Source: Streptomyces odontomachi (GTDB lineage: Bacteria; Actinomycetota; Actinomycetes; Streptomycetales; Streptomycetaceae). Taken from it: a stretch of 64,000 nt of DNA. The stretch lies in contig NZ_JAMJWG010000006.1 in the NCBI RefSeq assembly GCF_024435355.1, positions 186,001-250,000 of the forward strand, read 5' to 3'. A model generated the notes under the pieces. The model was not told where the DNA came from and searched no databases. It saw only the letters and a list, made by a program, of their open reading frames with translations. The position numbers were made by a program, and so were the translations under genes. Of this stretch, positions 53,223-60,960 are shown piece by piece. The number at the start of each line of letters is the position of its first letter. Position 1 is the first letter of the stretch.

Positions 53223-54233
53223 TCACACGTGCTCTCGGCCCAGTTCTCGCAGAATGTCCTCGACAGGGGGCCCGGCGACCGCGTCGAGCCCCTCCTGGCC
53301 GAAGCGTTCCCGCACCCAGTCGTCGTCGTAGACGGTGTCGAGATAGCCGTCGCCCATGTCGGGCGAGAGGACCAGCACCCGGCTTCCGGGGGCGATCCGC
53401 TCACGCAGCGCGGCGACCGCGGCGAGCGCGCTTCCCGAGGAGCCACCCAGCAGCAGCCCGTAGACGCGGGCGACACGACGGCACATGCGCACGGAGTCGG
53501 GTTCCGCGACGAGCGTCTTGAGGAACGTGCCGTCGTCGTCCAGCAACTCCGGTCGGCGGCTGGCGCCGATCCCGGGGATGCACCGGCGTGCGGGCGGCCC
53601 GCCGAACGTGACCGATCCCACGGCGTCCACCGCGACTACCCGGGTGGGCAGGCCCCGTTCGCGCAGCCCCCGCACGCAGCCCATCAGGGTGCCCGACGTG
53701 CCCGTCCCCACGAACAGCCAGTCGGGGACGCCGAATGCGTCGAGGATCTCCGTGACGGTGTGTCTGCTGTGCGCCCGCGGATTCTGCGGGTTGCTGTACT
53801 GGTTCAGCCAGACCAGGCCGGGTTCGGCCGCGACGCGGCGCCGGATGAACTCGATGCGGGTGCCGAGGTAGCCGCCGGCGGCGTCGTGCCGCCGCATGGT
53901 CACCACCCGCGCGCCGAGCGCCCGGCAGAACCGCACCGTGCGGGCGTTGGCGTTCGGGTCGGTCACCAGCGTGAGCCGGTAGCCCTTGGCCGCGCAGATC
54001 GAGGCGAGTGCCACACCCAGGTTCCCCGAGGTGGACTCGATGATCTCGCAACCGGGGGTGAGAACGCCGCGGCTCTCGGCGTCCAGCACCATTTCCCGGG
54101 CTGCCTTGATCTTGATGGATCCGGCCGGGTTGAGCCCCTCCAACTTGACGGTCGTGGAGAACGCGTCCTGGAAACCGGGGAGTTCCAGGAACCGGTCGCC
54201 GGACGGCACGTCGTAGACGCGGCTCGGTATCAA
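53223..54233 (-). CDS. sbnA: SbnA-like PLP-dependent synthase (2,3-diaminopropionate pathway type)
   Basis: 336 residues from TTG 54233, 4 bases after GGAGG. Cysteine-synthase fold: NPAGSIKIKAA with the PLP Lys about residue 41, STSGNLG (68-74) for the carboxylate, and GTGTSGT (about 185) for the phosphate. SbnA joins O-phospho-L-serine and L-glutamate into N-(2-amino-2-carboxyethyl)-L-glutamate, which SbnB then oxidises to 2,3-diaminopropionate. No SbnB homologue is present in the window, so either it lies elsewhere or this enzyme makes another beta-substituted alanine. A cysteine synthase is less likely, given the cluster. Confidence 0.85.
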   Translation of the reverse strand: MIPSRVYDVPSGDRFLELPGFQDAFSTTVKLEGLNPAGSIKIKAAREMVLDAESRGVLTPGCEIIESTSGNLGVALASICAAKGYRLTLVTDPNANARTVRFCRALGARVVTMRRHDAAGGYLGTRIEFIRRRVAAEPGLVWLNQYSNPQNPRAHSRHTVTEILDAFGVPDWLFVGTGTSGTLMGCVRGLRERGLPTRVVAVDAVGSVTFGGPPARRCIPGIGASRRPELLDDDGTFLKTLVAEPDSVRMCRRVARVYGLLLGGSSGSALAAVAALRERIAPGSRVLVLSPDMGDGYLDTVYDDDWVRERFGQEGLDAVAGPPVEDILRELGREHV

Positions 54234-54339
54234 TTCCCCTCCATACGCCAAGGGCCGGGGTTCGCGCCCGCGGCCACCGTAGTGCCGGCGACCGCGCGTT
54301 CTTCGGCACTCCGGCAGGCACAGTGGCGGCAGTTGCGGC

Positions 54340-55143
54340 TCAGGGCAGGGCTGCGGCGATCTCCGCCGCGACGGCGTCCAGGTTCTCCTCGTCCAAGAGG
54401 TAGCAGTGCCCACCGGGGAAGAACCGGTGGCGCGGGGGCGCGGACGTCGTCCAGGGATCGAGGTCCGCCGGCGGCACCAACGCGTCGTCACGTCCGGCGA
54501 GCACCGTGGGGACGACCGGCAGCAGTTGCCCGGCGTTGCGCACGGCAAGACGCCGTCCCAGCGTCAGGTCGCTTCGCAGCCGGGCCAGCACCAGGTCCCG
54601 TAGGAGGGGTTCTCCCAGCAGTTCGTCGGGAGTGCCGTCGCTCAGTCTGATCACCTCCATGAGGGCCTCGTCGGTCCACTCCTGCGCCCGGCCGGCGCCC
54701 GCGTCCAGAGCGGGGTGAGCGCTGAGTACCAGCCCCTGGCACAGCCGGGGCGCGGCCAGGGCGACGGCGGCCGCCAGGGCGGCGCCCATGCTGTGGCCGA
54801 ACAGGACGGTGGGCAACGGCTCGGCAGCCGCCAGTTCGTTCGTCACGGCGTCCGTCACGGCGGCCGGGTCGGACAGTGCGTCGAGGCTCTCCCGGAACCG
54901 ACGCTCCCGGCCCGGCAGGGTGACGCCGACGGCCTGAAGGTCCGCAGGCAGCCGATGCAGCAGCGGTGCCAGCACGTTGGGTCCCGAGCCGGAGTGGGGG
55001 ACGGCGACGATCCGACCGACCGGGGTGCCCCGCGCGGGCCGCAGGACGACCGTCCACGGTCCTGGTTCCTCACGCCGCCGTGTGCGTCCCGCGGGATCCG
55101 CTGAGGGCGGCGGCCCGGCCGCTCCGGTCGTCGTCCTAGTCAT
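54340..55143 (-). CDS. Type II thioesterase
   Basis: 267 residues from ATG 55143, overlapping the end of the regulator gene by 8 bases. Alpha/beta hydrolase with VLFGHSMGAALA (Ser118), a later Asp, and catalytic His in FFPGGHCYLLDE. The VAVPHSGSGPNVLAPLLHRL opening is typical of external editing thioesterases (RifR/GrsT type), which clear misloaded carrier domains. It has no carrier-linked neighbour, and the terminal module uses a reductase, so an editing role fits better than chain release. The 40-residue N-terminal extension is unusual. Confidence 0.92.
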   Translation of the reverse strand: MTRTTTGAAGPPPSADPAGRTRRREEPGPWTVVLRPARGTPVGRIVAVPHSGSGPNVLAPLLHRLPADLQAVGVTLPGRERRFRESLDALSDPAAVTDAVTNELAAAEPLPTVLFGHSMGAALAAAVALAAPRLCQGLVLSAHPALDAGAGRAQEWTDEALMEVIRLSDGTPDELLGEPLLRDLVLARLRSDLTLGRRLAVRNAGQLLPVVPTVLAGRDDALVPPADLDPWTTSAPPRHRFFPGGHCYLLDEENLDAVAAEIAAALP

Positions 55144-56488
55144 GGGTGCCCTGCTCTGTGCGGGTCGGAGTGCCGGGTGCGGGGAACGGCACCGCGGCCA
55201 GCCGGTCGTTGAGGCAGGCGCGCACCAGGTGGAGCGCGGTGAAGGCGACGACGCCGGCCGACACCCGCCGCTGGACGAGCCCGCAGTGCAGCAAAGCGTG
55301 CACCGCTGCCGCCGCCCGCGCACGGCCGACGCCCGGTTGAGCGGAGATCTGCTCGAGGGTCCAGGGGGTGTCCCAGGTGCCGAGCCCTTCCACCAGGGAC
55401 CGGTGCGCGGGTGCGAGTCCGGCCAGTGCGTGGGCCACGGCGTCTTCCACCCAACGGTCGTCGAGGGCGCCGTCGACGGACGTGGCCAGCAGGTGCGGTT
55501 CGCTCCGTGCCAGGTCGAGGAGTTCGCAGGGCGACGAGAGCGGGAACCAGGAGGCCGCCGCCTCCAGCGCCCGGGGCACCCCGTCGAGCCGGAAGCAGAT
55601 CTCCTCCAGCACCGCCGTCTCGCCGCTCTGCACGCGGAAGTCCGGCTGGATCTCCCGTATCCGGTCCAGCAGCAGGCCGAGCGCCGGAGCGTGCGTCGCG
55701 CCGGGTACGTCCTCGGCGTGCGAGGGTGCCTCCACGGGTAGTGGCCGCAGCATCATCTGTAGGTCGGCGGGTGCGGCAGGGCCGCAGCGGGAGGATTCCA
55801 GCACGCGCAGGCCGCGACAGGAGGCGAGCAGGGCCCGCACGGTCTCGTGGGTCACCTGTCCGTCGTCGTTTCCGTCGACCACGAGCAGCACGGACCGGTC
55901 GCCGATCAGGCGTACCGCCTCACCCGTCGTTCCGCCGTCGAGGCCGAGGAACTGCTCCAGTCCCGCGGCGGTCGGCACGTGGCGGGCACCCGGTCGTCCC
56001 GCCGCCCCCGGGGACGCGTGCGACGGCGACATCCACAGCGTCGGCACGCCGTGCTGTTCGCGCAGCGCGTGCGCCACCGACAGCGCCAGCCTGGTCTTGC
56101 CGACACCGCCGAACCCGCGGACGGTGGCGAGGCGTCCGCCGCCGTGGGCGAACAGGGTCAGCAGCCGGTCCCGTTCCGCGGTCCTGCCGTGCAACGGGAT
56201 CGCGGCCAGGGCGGGCAGCGTCATGAGGTCGTCGAAGGCGGCATCGTCGGCTTTGTGTCCGGCGGCGAACAGGAACGCCGCCCGTCGCTCGCCGGCGAGT
56301 CCGAGCGTGTCGGCGAGCAGCCGCACCGTGTCCCTGCGCGGATTCCTGGCCTGTCCCAGCTCCAGGTTTCTGATGGCGCGCACGCTGACGGCTGAGAAAC
56401 CGGCGAGTTCGGTCTGCGTCAGGGCGGCATGCTTGCGGTACCGATGCAGCAGTTCACCGAAGCCGGTGGCTGGGTGTCTCGTCACCAT
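55136..56488 (-). CDS. XRE-family regulator with NB-ARC-like NTPase domain
   Basis: 450 residues from ATG 56488, 9 bases after GGAAGAGG; TTG 56497 lies against that site and is less likely. HTH about 8-62 (LTQTELAGFSAVSVRAIRNLELG), then a P-loop NTPase domain with GFGGVGKT at 125-132 and a weak Walker B (LLVVDGNDD). A winged-helix-like C-terminal part follows (LAPAHRSLVEGLGTWDTPW). The AfsR/SARP-type BTAD activation domain is absent and no repeats follow. As first gene of the cluster run it is a good candidate pathway-specific regulator. Confidence 0.85.
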   Translation of the reverse strand: MVTRHPATGFGELLHRYRKHAALTQTELAGFSAVSVRAIRNLELGQARNPRRDTVRLLADTLGLAGERRAAFLFAAGHKADDAAFDDLMTLPALAAIPLHGRTAERDRLLTLFAHGGGRLATVRGFGGVGKTRLALSVAHALREQHGVPTLWMSPSHASPGAAGRPGARHVPTAAGLEQFLGLDGGTTGEAVRLIGDRSVLLVVDGNDDGQVTHETVRALLASCRGLRVLESSRCGPAAPADLQMMLRPLPVEAPSHAEDVPGATHAPALGLLLDRIREIQPDFRVQSGETAVLEEICFRLDGVPRALEAAASWFPLSSPCELLDLARSEPHLLATSVDGALDDRWVEDAVAHALAGLAPAHRSLVEGLGTWDTPWTLEQISAQPGVGRARAAAAVHALLHCGLVQRRVSAGVVAFTALHLVRACLNDRLAAVPFPAPGTPTRTEQGTHD

Positions 56489-57106
56489 CCGTTTCAACCT
56501 CTTCCGTTCACTTCACCTGTACCGACTGCCGTGCATTCCCTTGAGGCATGAGTAGGTGGCCACGGATCGGATCGTCCGCAGGACCCGCGTGCTGAGTGGC
56601 TCCGCGCTCGACCAGCAGCGCCGGCAGCCGGCAGCCGGCGGTGGCGAACAGACCGCGGGCACATCGATGCGAAGGCAGCGGGCCGGCTGGGGGCGGGCAC
56701 GGCTCGACCCGGATGCGGTGACACGGGGCTGTGCTGACCCGTCTCCAGGCCGGCACGGTCGCCGGCCACGCGAAACGCCGTGGAATCGTGCGGGCCGCAG
56801 CGCCGCGGGCACCCCCTCCCCCTCGTCCCCCGGCGTCCCCGCTGCGCGTGCACCGACGCAGACCGGGCCAGGCCGTGTCAGCGCCCGCCCCCGGCACGGC
56901 CGTGTCCGCTCGTGCACGCGCTCGCCGTGGTGCAACAGGTTCACAGCATGCGTGCAGGCGCGTCGACGCCATTAACTCCAGGCCGAAACCCGCAGGTCAA
57001 ACGCTGGTCGGGGACGGCGAACCGTTCGGTGGACCTCTGGTCGGGCGGCTGCGCACGGCGCATGGTGCCGTGGCCGTGTCCGATGCGCGGCCCGGTGTGC
57101 GTGGAC
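56489..57106. other. Intergenic region at the 5' edge of the NRPS cluster
   Basis: 618 bases between the cluster regulator start and the end of the universal stress protein gene, both on the minus strand. The open frames are Arg/Pro-rich and unsupported. It should contain the cluster promoter. A CCGGCAG triplet repeat is seen near 56622-56640. No convincing -35/-10 pair was found. Confidence 0.4.
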
Positions 57107-57940
57107 TCAGGTGTGCGGGACCACGGCGACGGGGCAGGGCGCGTGGTGGAGTACGGCGTGGTCGACCGGACCGAGCCGGTAGTCGGCGCGGAGACGACGG
57201 CGGGCGCCTACGACGAGCAGGTCCGCCCCTTCCGACGCGGCCAGCAGGATCTCGGCCGGCGGCCCCTCGCCGAGGGTCCGGTGCATCTCGATCTCCGCGG
57301 GGACGGCCGCGAGCACGTCGTCCAGTCGGCGCCGGGCCTGCTCGTGCCGCGCGTTCCTGGCCTCGTCGAACTGACCCGTGTGCGCGGTGGCTGCCTCCCG
57401 GCGCGGCACCCGCCACGCGTGCACGGCCCGCAGGGGGCACCCCCGGGCGGCAGCTGCCGCCCGCGCAAAGGCCACCACCGGGGCGGCGTCGCCGTGCGCC
57501 CCGACCGCGAACACCACGGGACCGCCCGGCTCGGGTGCCACGGGCAGGTCGCGTACCACCACGACGGGGCAGGGCAGCCCCGCCACCACCGGCAGGCTCA
57601 CCGACCCCAGCACGGCCCCGCTGAACCTTCCGAGCGCCCTGGTCCCCAGCACGAGCAGATCCGCGGTGGTCCCCTCCGCCAGCAGCGCCTGCACCGGCCC
57701 GCACAGCGGGAGCTCCGAGGCGACGGCGACCGAGGGCCGGCGAGCCCGGGCGCGTGCTTCGGCGTCACGCGTGACGGGGTCGGTCAGCGGCCTCGATCGG
57801 CTGGTGTAGCTCGCCCATACGAGGGCGTGCACGATGCGCAGCGGCAGGTCGCGCCTGGCCGCCTCGTCGACGGCCCAGTCCACGGCGGCGAGCGCGGCGG
57901 GGGAACCGTCGACCCCGACCACCACAGACCCCTCGCTCAT
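57107..57940 (-). CDS. Universal stress protein, two Usp domains
   Basis: 277 residues from ATG 57940. Domain 1 (about 5-135) opens VVVGVDGSPAALAAVDWAVDEA and carries the ATP-loop pattern LGTRALGRFSGAVLGSVSLPV. Domain 2 (about 145-275) opens VVFAVGAHGDAAPVVAFA and has the degenerate loop GARRRLRADYRLGPVDHAVL. Tandem Usp proteins are frequent in actinobacterial hypoxia and dormancy regulons. It heads a purine-rich repeat leader and sits near PPK2, CBS and nitroreductase genes of the same kind. Confidence 0.92.
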   Translation of the reverse strand: MSEGSVVVGVDGSPAALAAVDWAVDEAARRDLPLRIVHALVWASYTSRSRPLTDPVTRDAEARARARRPSVAVASELPLCGPVQALLAEGTTADLLVLGTRALGRFSGAVLGSVSLPVVAGLPCPVVVVRDLPVAPEPGGPVVFAVGAHGDAAPVVAFARAAAAARGCPLRAVHAWRVPRREAATAHTGQFDEARNARHEQARRRLDDVLAAVPAEIEMHRTLGEGPPAEILLAASEGADLLVVGARRRLRADYRLGPVDHAVLHHAPCPVAVVPHT

Positions 57941-58370
57941 GGCACCACGGGACCCCTCGTGCGGCTCCACGGATGGAGCGGTGTGCCCCTTTTCCGTTTT
58001 TCCGTGCCTCTTCTCGTCCTGTTCCGCGCTCCGTGTCTCTTTCCGTACCGCTTTCCGTACCGCTTTCCGTTCCGATCATCTCCCGCCTTTCCCGTTCGGG
58101 CGAGCCAGGGCGTTCTGCTCGCTCCCCGGGTCACGGGTCGTCGTCGGGTCGGCCGAGGACAGGGCGTGCGGGGACGGGTGCCGGCACCGCGGCAGGCCCT
58201 TCATCCCGCGGTGCCGGCCGGCCGCCGGGGCGCAGCCGTGGCTCTTCGCGCGCTCCCAGGGCGGCCGTGTGGCGGACCGTCGCGCCGTCTTCGGCGTTAC
58301 GGCCCGCCGTGGCGGGCGACCCGGCCGGTGAGCGCCGGACCACCCTGGTCCCCGTCCTCCATCGGACGCG
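57941..58370. other. Intergenic region upstream of the Usp gene
   Basis: 430 bases between the Usp start and the DUF2231 stop. On the minus strand it is a purine-rich leader with GGAAA-type repeats (58039-58074 and looser copies down to about 57985). No gene is supported; the remaining 300 bases are GC-rich without recognisable elements. Confidence 0.4.
58039..58074. repeat. Three 12-bp tandem repeats in the Usp leader
   Basis: CTTTCCGTACCG at 58039-58050 and 58051-58062, then CTTTCCGTTCCG at 58063-58074, differing by one base. Related TTTCCGT-like pieces occur nearer the gene (about 57985-58010). They lie 99-134 bases upstream of the Usp start, in its transcript or promoter. Confidence 0.8.
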
Positions 58371-58901
58371 TCAGCCGTCGTCCTCGTCGTGGTCGTGGTG
58401 CTCGGCCGTCTTGGAGAATCCTCCCTGCCAGGCCGCCTTCGCACCGGAGTCGCCTATGCGATAGATGTCCACCACGGAACCGACCGCAACCACGAGGGAC
58501 AGGACGATCGCGGCCACCCGAACCGGCATGGTGCCCGCCCAGCCGGCCCCGGTGGGTTCCCCGGCGGTCCGGGCGGAGCGTCCTGCGGTCCACCAGACGG
58601 CGACCGCGAGCACGAAGAGACCCAACGCCCAGGGCAGCAGCCCGTCACCGAGTTCGGCGTGCCGGCGCACCTGGGCGCTGCTGCCGACATGCTCCTCGAG
58701 CCACTCGCCGGCATGCGTGGTCACCGGCACGCTCGCAAGGGCCACCAGGGCCAGGGCGGGCAGGACCAGTCCGAGCCGCCGTGCCGCCTGCGGCCACACG
58801 CTACAGACGACGAGCGCAAGCGCGCTCAGCGGCACGAGCACGATCACGAAGTGCACGAACAGGACATGGGCGGGCAGGCCGTTGACGACCGTCAGGCTCA
58901 T
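58371..58901 (-). CDS. DUF2231 membrane protein
   Basis: 176 residues from ATG 58901, with GGAG 9 bases upstream. Four transmembrane helices: HVLFVHFVIVLVPLSALALVV, GLVLPALALVALASVPV, LLPWALGLFVLAVAVWW and VAAIVLSLVVAVGSVVDIY. Conserved His in the first helix (LPAHVLFVHF) and one between helices (HAGEWLEEHV) recall cytochrome-like or redox membrane proteins of this family. It ends in HHDHDEDDG, a possible metal-binding tail. It is divergent from the CBS-domain gene. Confidence 0.85.
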   Translation of the reverse strand: MSLTVVNGLPAHVLFVHFVIVLVPLSALALVVCSVWPQAARRLGLVLPALALVALASVPVTTHAGEWLEEHVGSSAQVRRHAELGDGLLPWALGLFVLAVAVWWTAGRSARTAGEPTGAGWAGTMPVRVAAIVLSLVVAVGSVVDIYRIGDSGAKAAWQGGFSKTAEHHDHDEDDG

Positions 58902-59213
58902 CGGTGGCATCTCCAGGCAGAGCGCGGGTACCGGCCTCCGAAGACGTCGGTGAAAGCCCCTGGAGGCCGGGTCAACGGACGTCGACGGAGGTCGGCGGCG
59001 GCAACGATCAGCCGCCGCGGCGGGCGATCAGCGTGGCACGGCAACCTCTGAGAACCTTCTGAGCGCGAGCGGCACCCCGCAGCGTGACACTCGGCGCGGG
59101 CGCCAGGGCCGAACGGCCCGCGGACAGGTCCGAACCGCCCGGCTCCGACCGGAGCCGGGGGAAGCACCCTGGGGTCAGGGCCGTTGTGGCGTGCCACGGG
59201 AGGAGGCCGGCCC
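58902..59213. other. Divergent intergenic region, DUF2231 gene / CBS gene
   Basis: 312 bases with promoters for both directions expected. A GATCAGC motif occurs twice (about 59006 and 59027) and CTGAG-type elements twice near 59047-59061. GGGAGGAGG, about 59199-59207, is the ribosome site of the CBS gene. No clear palindromic operator was found. Confidence 0.4.
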
Positions 59214-59927
59214 ATGCGGCAACGATCCGTCAGCGATCTGATGACCCGCGGCGTCGTGGACGTGGGTCCCGACACCGGGTTCAAGGAGATCGTCAAGACC
59301 CTCGCCGACCATGACATCACCGCCGTGCCGGTCGTCGACGACGACGGCCACCCGCTCGGCGTGGTCTCCGAGGCCGACCTGATGCGCTTCGAGGCGCGCC
59401 GGCCCGACCCGTCCGGGCGGGTGCCGGAAGTGCTCCAGCGCTACGCTCCCCCGACCGACGACACCGGCCCGGCGGCCGGCCGATCGCCGCGGGCCGGGAA
59501 CCTGATGACGTCACCCGCTCTGGTGGCGTACCCGGAGTGGTCGGTGGTGGAGGCGGCCCGGCTCATGGACGAGGGCCACGTCAAGCGCCTGCCCGTGGTC
59601 GACCGGGCGGATCACCTGGTCGGCATGCTCAGCCGCGCCGACCTGCTCCGCGCGTTCCTGCGGCAGGACAGCGCCATCCACGAGGAGATCACCACCGACA
59701 TCCTGACGGACACGTTCCACATGGCACCCTCCGACGTCGACGTGAACGTCGTGGACGGTGACGTGACCCTGCGGGGGACCGTGCAGCGCAGGAGCACCGT
59801 GCCGGTACTGGTGCGCCTGTGTCGCAGTGTCGACGGCGTGGTCAGCGTCCTCTCGGAGCTGACCGCCCGCACCGACGACGACACCGTGCCGGACGACGCG
59901 GCGCAGGCACGGCGGCGCGAGGCATGA
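59214..59927 (+). CDS. CBS-domain pair with C-terminal BON domain
   Basis: 237 residues from ATG 59214 behind GGGAGGAGG. CBS 1 (about 5-60: VSDLMTRGVVDVGPDTGFKEIVKTL, then AVPVVDDDGHPLGVVSEADLM), CBS 2 (about 95-150: LMTSPALVAYPEWSVVEAARLM, then RLPVVDRADHLVGMLSRADLL) and a BON domain (about 155-220: VDVNVVDGDVTLRGTVQRRS). CBS pairs sense adenine nucleotides; BON domains bind membranes or phospholipid. The combination is common near Usp and PPK2 genes in actinobacteria. Confidence 0.93.
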   Translation: MRQRSVSDLMTRGVVDVGPDTGFKEIVKTLADHDITAVPVVDDDGHPLGVVSEADLMRFEARRPDPSGRVPEVLQRYAPPTDDTGPAAGRSPRAGNLMTSPALVAYPEWSVVEAARLMDEGHVKRLPVVDRADHLVGMLSRADLLRAFLRQDSAIHEEITTDILTDTFHMAPSDVDVNVVDGDVTLRGTVQRRSTVPVLVRLCRSVDGVVSVLSELTARTDDDTVPDDAAQARRREA

Positions 59928-59951
59928 GGGTTCCGCGCGAGGCATGAGAGG

Positions 59952-60785
59952 TCAGTCGGTGTCCCGCAGCGCTGCCACGTGGTCGGGCACGTACTTCTGG
60001 GTGTCGCGCGGTGGCCGCTGGTAACCGGTCGACGGCGGGCGCGTCGGTACCACGAGTTCGGGGGGTGTGACCTCGTGGTAGGGCACGGTGGACAGCAGGT
60101 GGGCGATCATGTTCAGCCGTGCCGAACGCTTGTCGTCGCTGTCGACCACGTGCCACGGCGCCTCCGCGATGTCGGTGTGCGCGAACATCGTGTCCTTGGC
60201 CCGCGAGTAGGCCTCCCATCGGGTGATGGACTCCAGGTCCAGGGCGGAGAGCTTCCAGCGCCGTGCGGGGTCTTCGAGACGGCTGCGCAGTCGCTGCTCC
60301 TGGACCGCGTCGCTGACCGAGAACCAGTACTTGCGCAGCAGCAGGCCGTCCTCCACGAGCATCCGCTCGAACACCGGGCACTGTTCCAGGAACCGCTCGT
60401 ACTCCTGCACCGTGCAGAAGCCCATGACGCGCTCCACGCCTGCCCGGTTGTACCAGCTGCGGTCGAACAGCACGATCTCGCCGGCGGTGGGCAACTGCTC
60501 GACGTAGCGCTGGAAGTACCACTGGCCGCGCTGGCGGTCCGTGGGCTTGGGCAGGGCGACGATGCGGGCGAGACGCGGGTTGAGGTGCTCGGTGACCCGT
60601 TTGATCACGCCCCCCTTGCCGGCCGCGTCCCGGCCCTCGAAGACCACCACCAGCCGCGCCCCCTCCGCCCGCACCCACTCCTGCATCCGGACCAGCTCGA
60701 CCTGGAGGCGCCGCAGCTCCGCCTCGTAGACCGAGCGGGGCACCCGCCGTGCCCGCCGGCCCGCTCCGGAGCCCTGCACCGCCAT
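59952..60785 (-). CDS. ppk2: Polyphosphate kinase 2
   Basis: 277 residues from ATG 60785; the frame is open further but upstream codons look non-coding. The PPK2 signature is complete: Walker A VVFEGRDAAGKGGVIKR (GRDAAGKGG at 51-59), PKPTDRQRGQWYFQRY, FDRSWYNRAGVERVMGF and the lid KYWFSVSDAVQEQR. It transfers phosphate between polyphosphate and nucleotides; length and motifs fit the class I single-domain type that makes NTP or NDP. It converges with the CBS gene at a distance of 24 bases. Confidence 0.95.
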   Translation of the reverse strand: MAVQGSGAGRRARRVPRSVYEAELRRLQVELVRMQEWVRAEGARLVVVFEGRDAAGKGGVIKRVTEHLNPRLARIVALPKPTDRQRGQWYFQRYVEQLPTAGEIVLFDRSWYNRAGVERVMGFCTVQEYERFLEQCPVFERMLVEDGLLLRKYWFSVSDAVQEQRLRSRLEDPARRWKLSALDLESITRWEAYSRAKDTMFAHTDIAEAPWHVVDSDDKRSARLNMIAHLLSTVPYHEVTPPELVVPTRPPSTGYQRPPRDTQKYVPDHVAALRDTD

Positions 60786-60960
60786 GGTCCGCCCACCTTC
60801 CGACGCGCCCCGGAACACCGCATCCGGGGGGGCGCCGGACCCGGCGCCCCCGACACCACCATCGGATGGTCGGCACCGCCCCGCACCCCGGTCAGGCACC
60901 GTCCGTGCACGCCACGGCCGCCGGCGCCCGACACGATCCCGTCGCCGTCCCGTCGCCCCG

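Larger units (their letters stand above)
29335..56488 (-). other. NRPS biosynthetic gene cluster (17 genes, one strand)
   Basis: All genes read on the minus strand with gaps of at most 190 bases except one 613-base gap after the SbnA-like gene. Counting complete domains gives five adenylation, five carrier, four condensation and one terminal thioester-reductase domain, and no epimerisation domain. Support genes are an MbtH-like protein, a type II thioesterase, an exporter and two regulators. Tailoring genes are a P450, an Asp/Asn-hydroxylase-like oxygenase, a di-iron desaturase-like protein and a methyltransferase. An SbnA-like synthase may make a diamino-acid precursor. The edges are inferred from the change to housekeeping-type genes on both sides. 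Confidence 0.85.

Noticed and set aside
53223..54233. Housekeeping cysteine synthase
   Set aside because: Although the fold is the same, it sits inside an NRPS run and its active-site sequence (GSIKIK, STSGNLG) follows the SbnA branch better than CysK.
54340..55143. Thioesterase as the chain-release enzyme
   Set aside because: It is a free type II enzyme, and the last module already ends in an intact thioester reductase; editing is the more likely job.
56556..56975. Plus-strand frame of 139 codons upstream of the cluster regulator
   Set aside because: Composition is low-complexity and overlaps equally poor frames on the other strand; no support for a gene.
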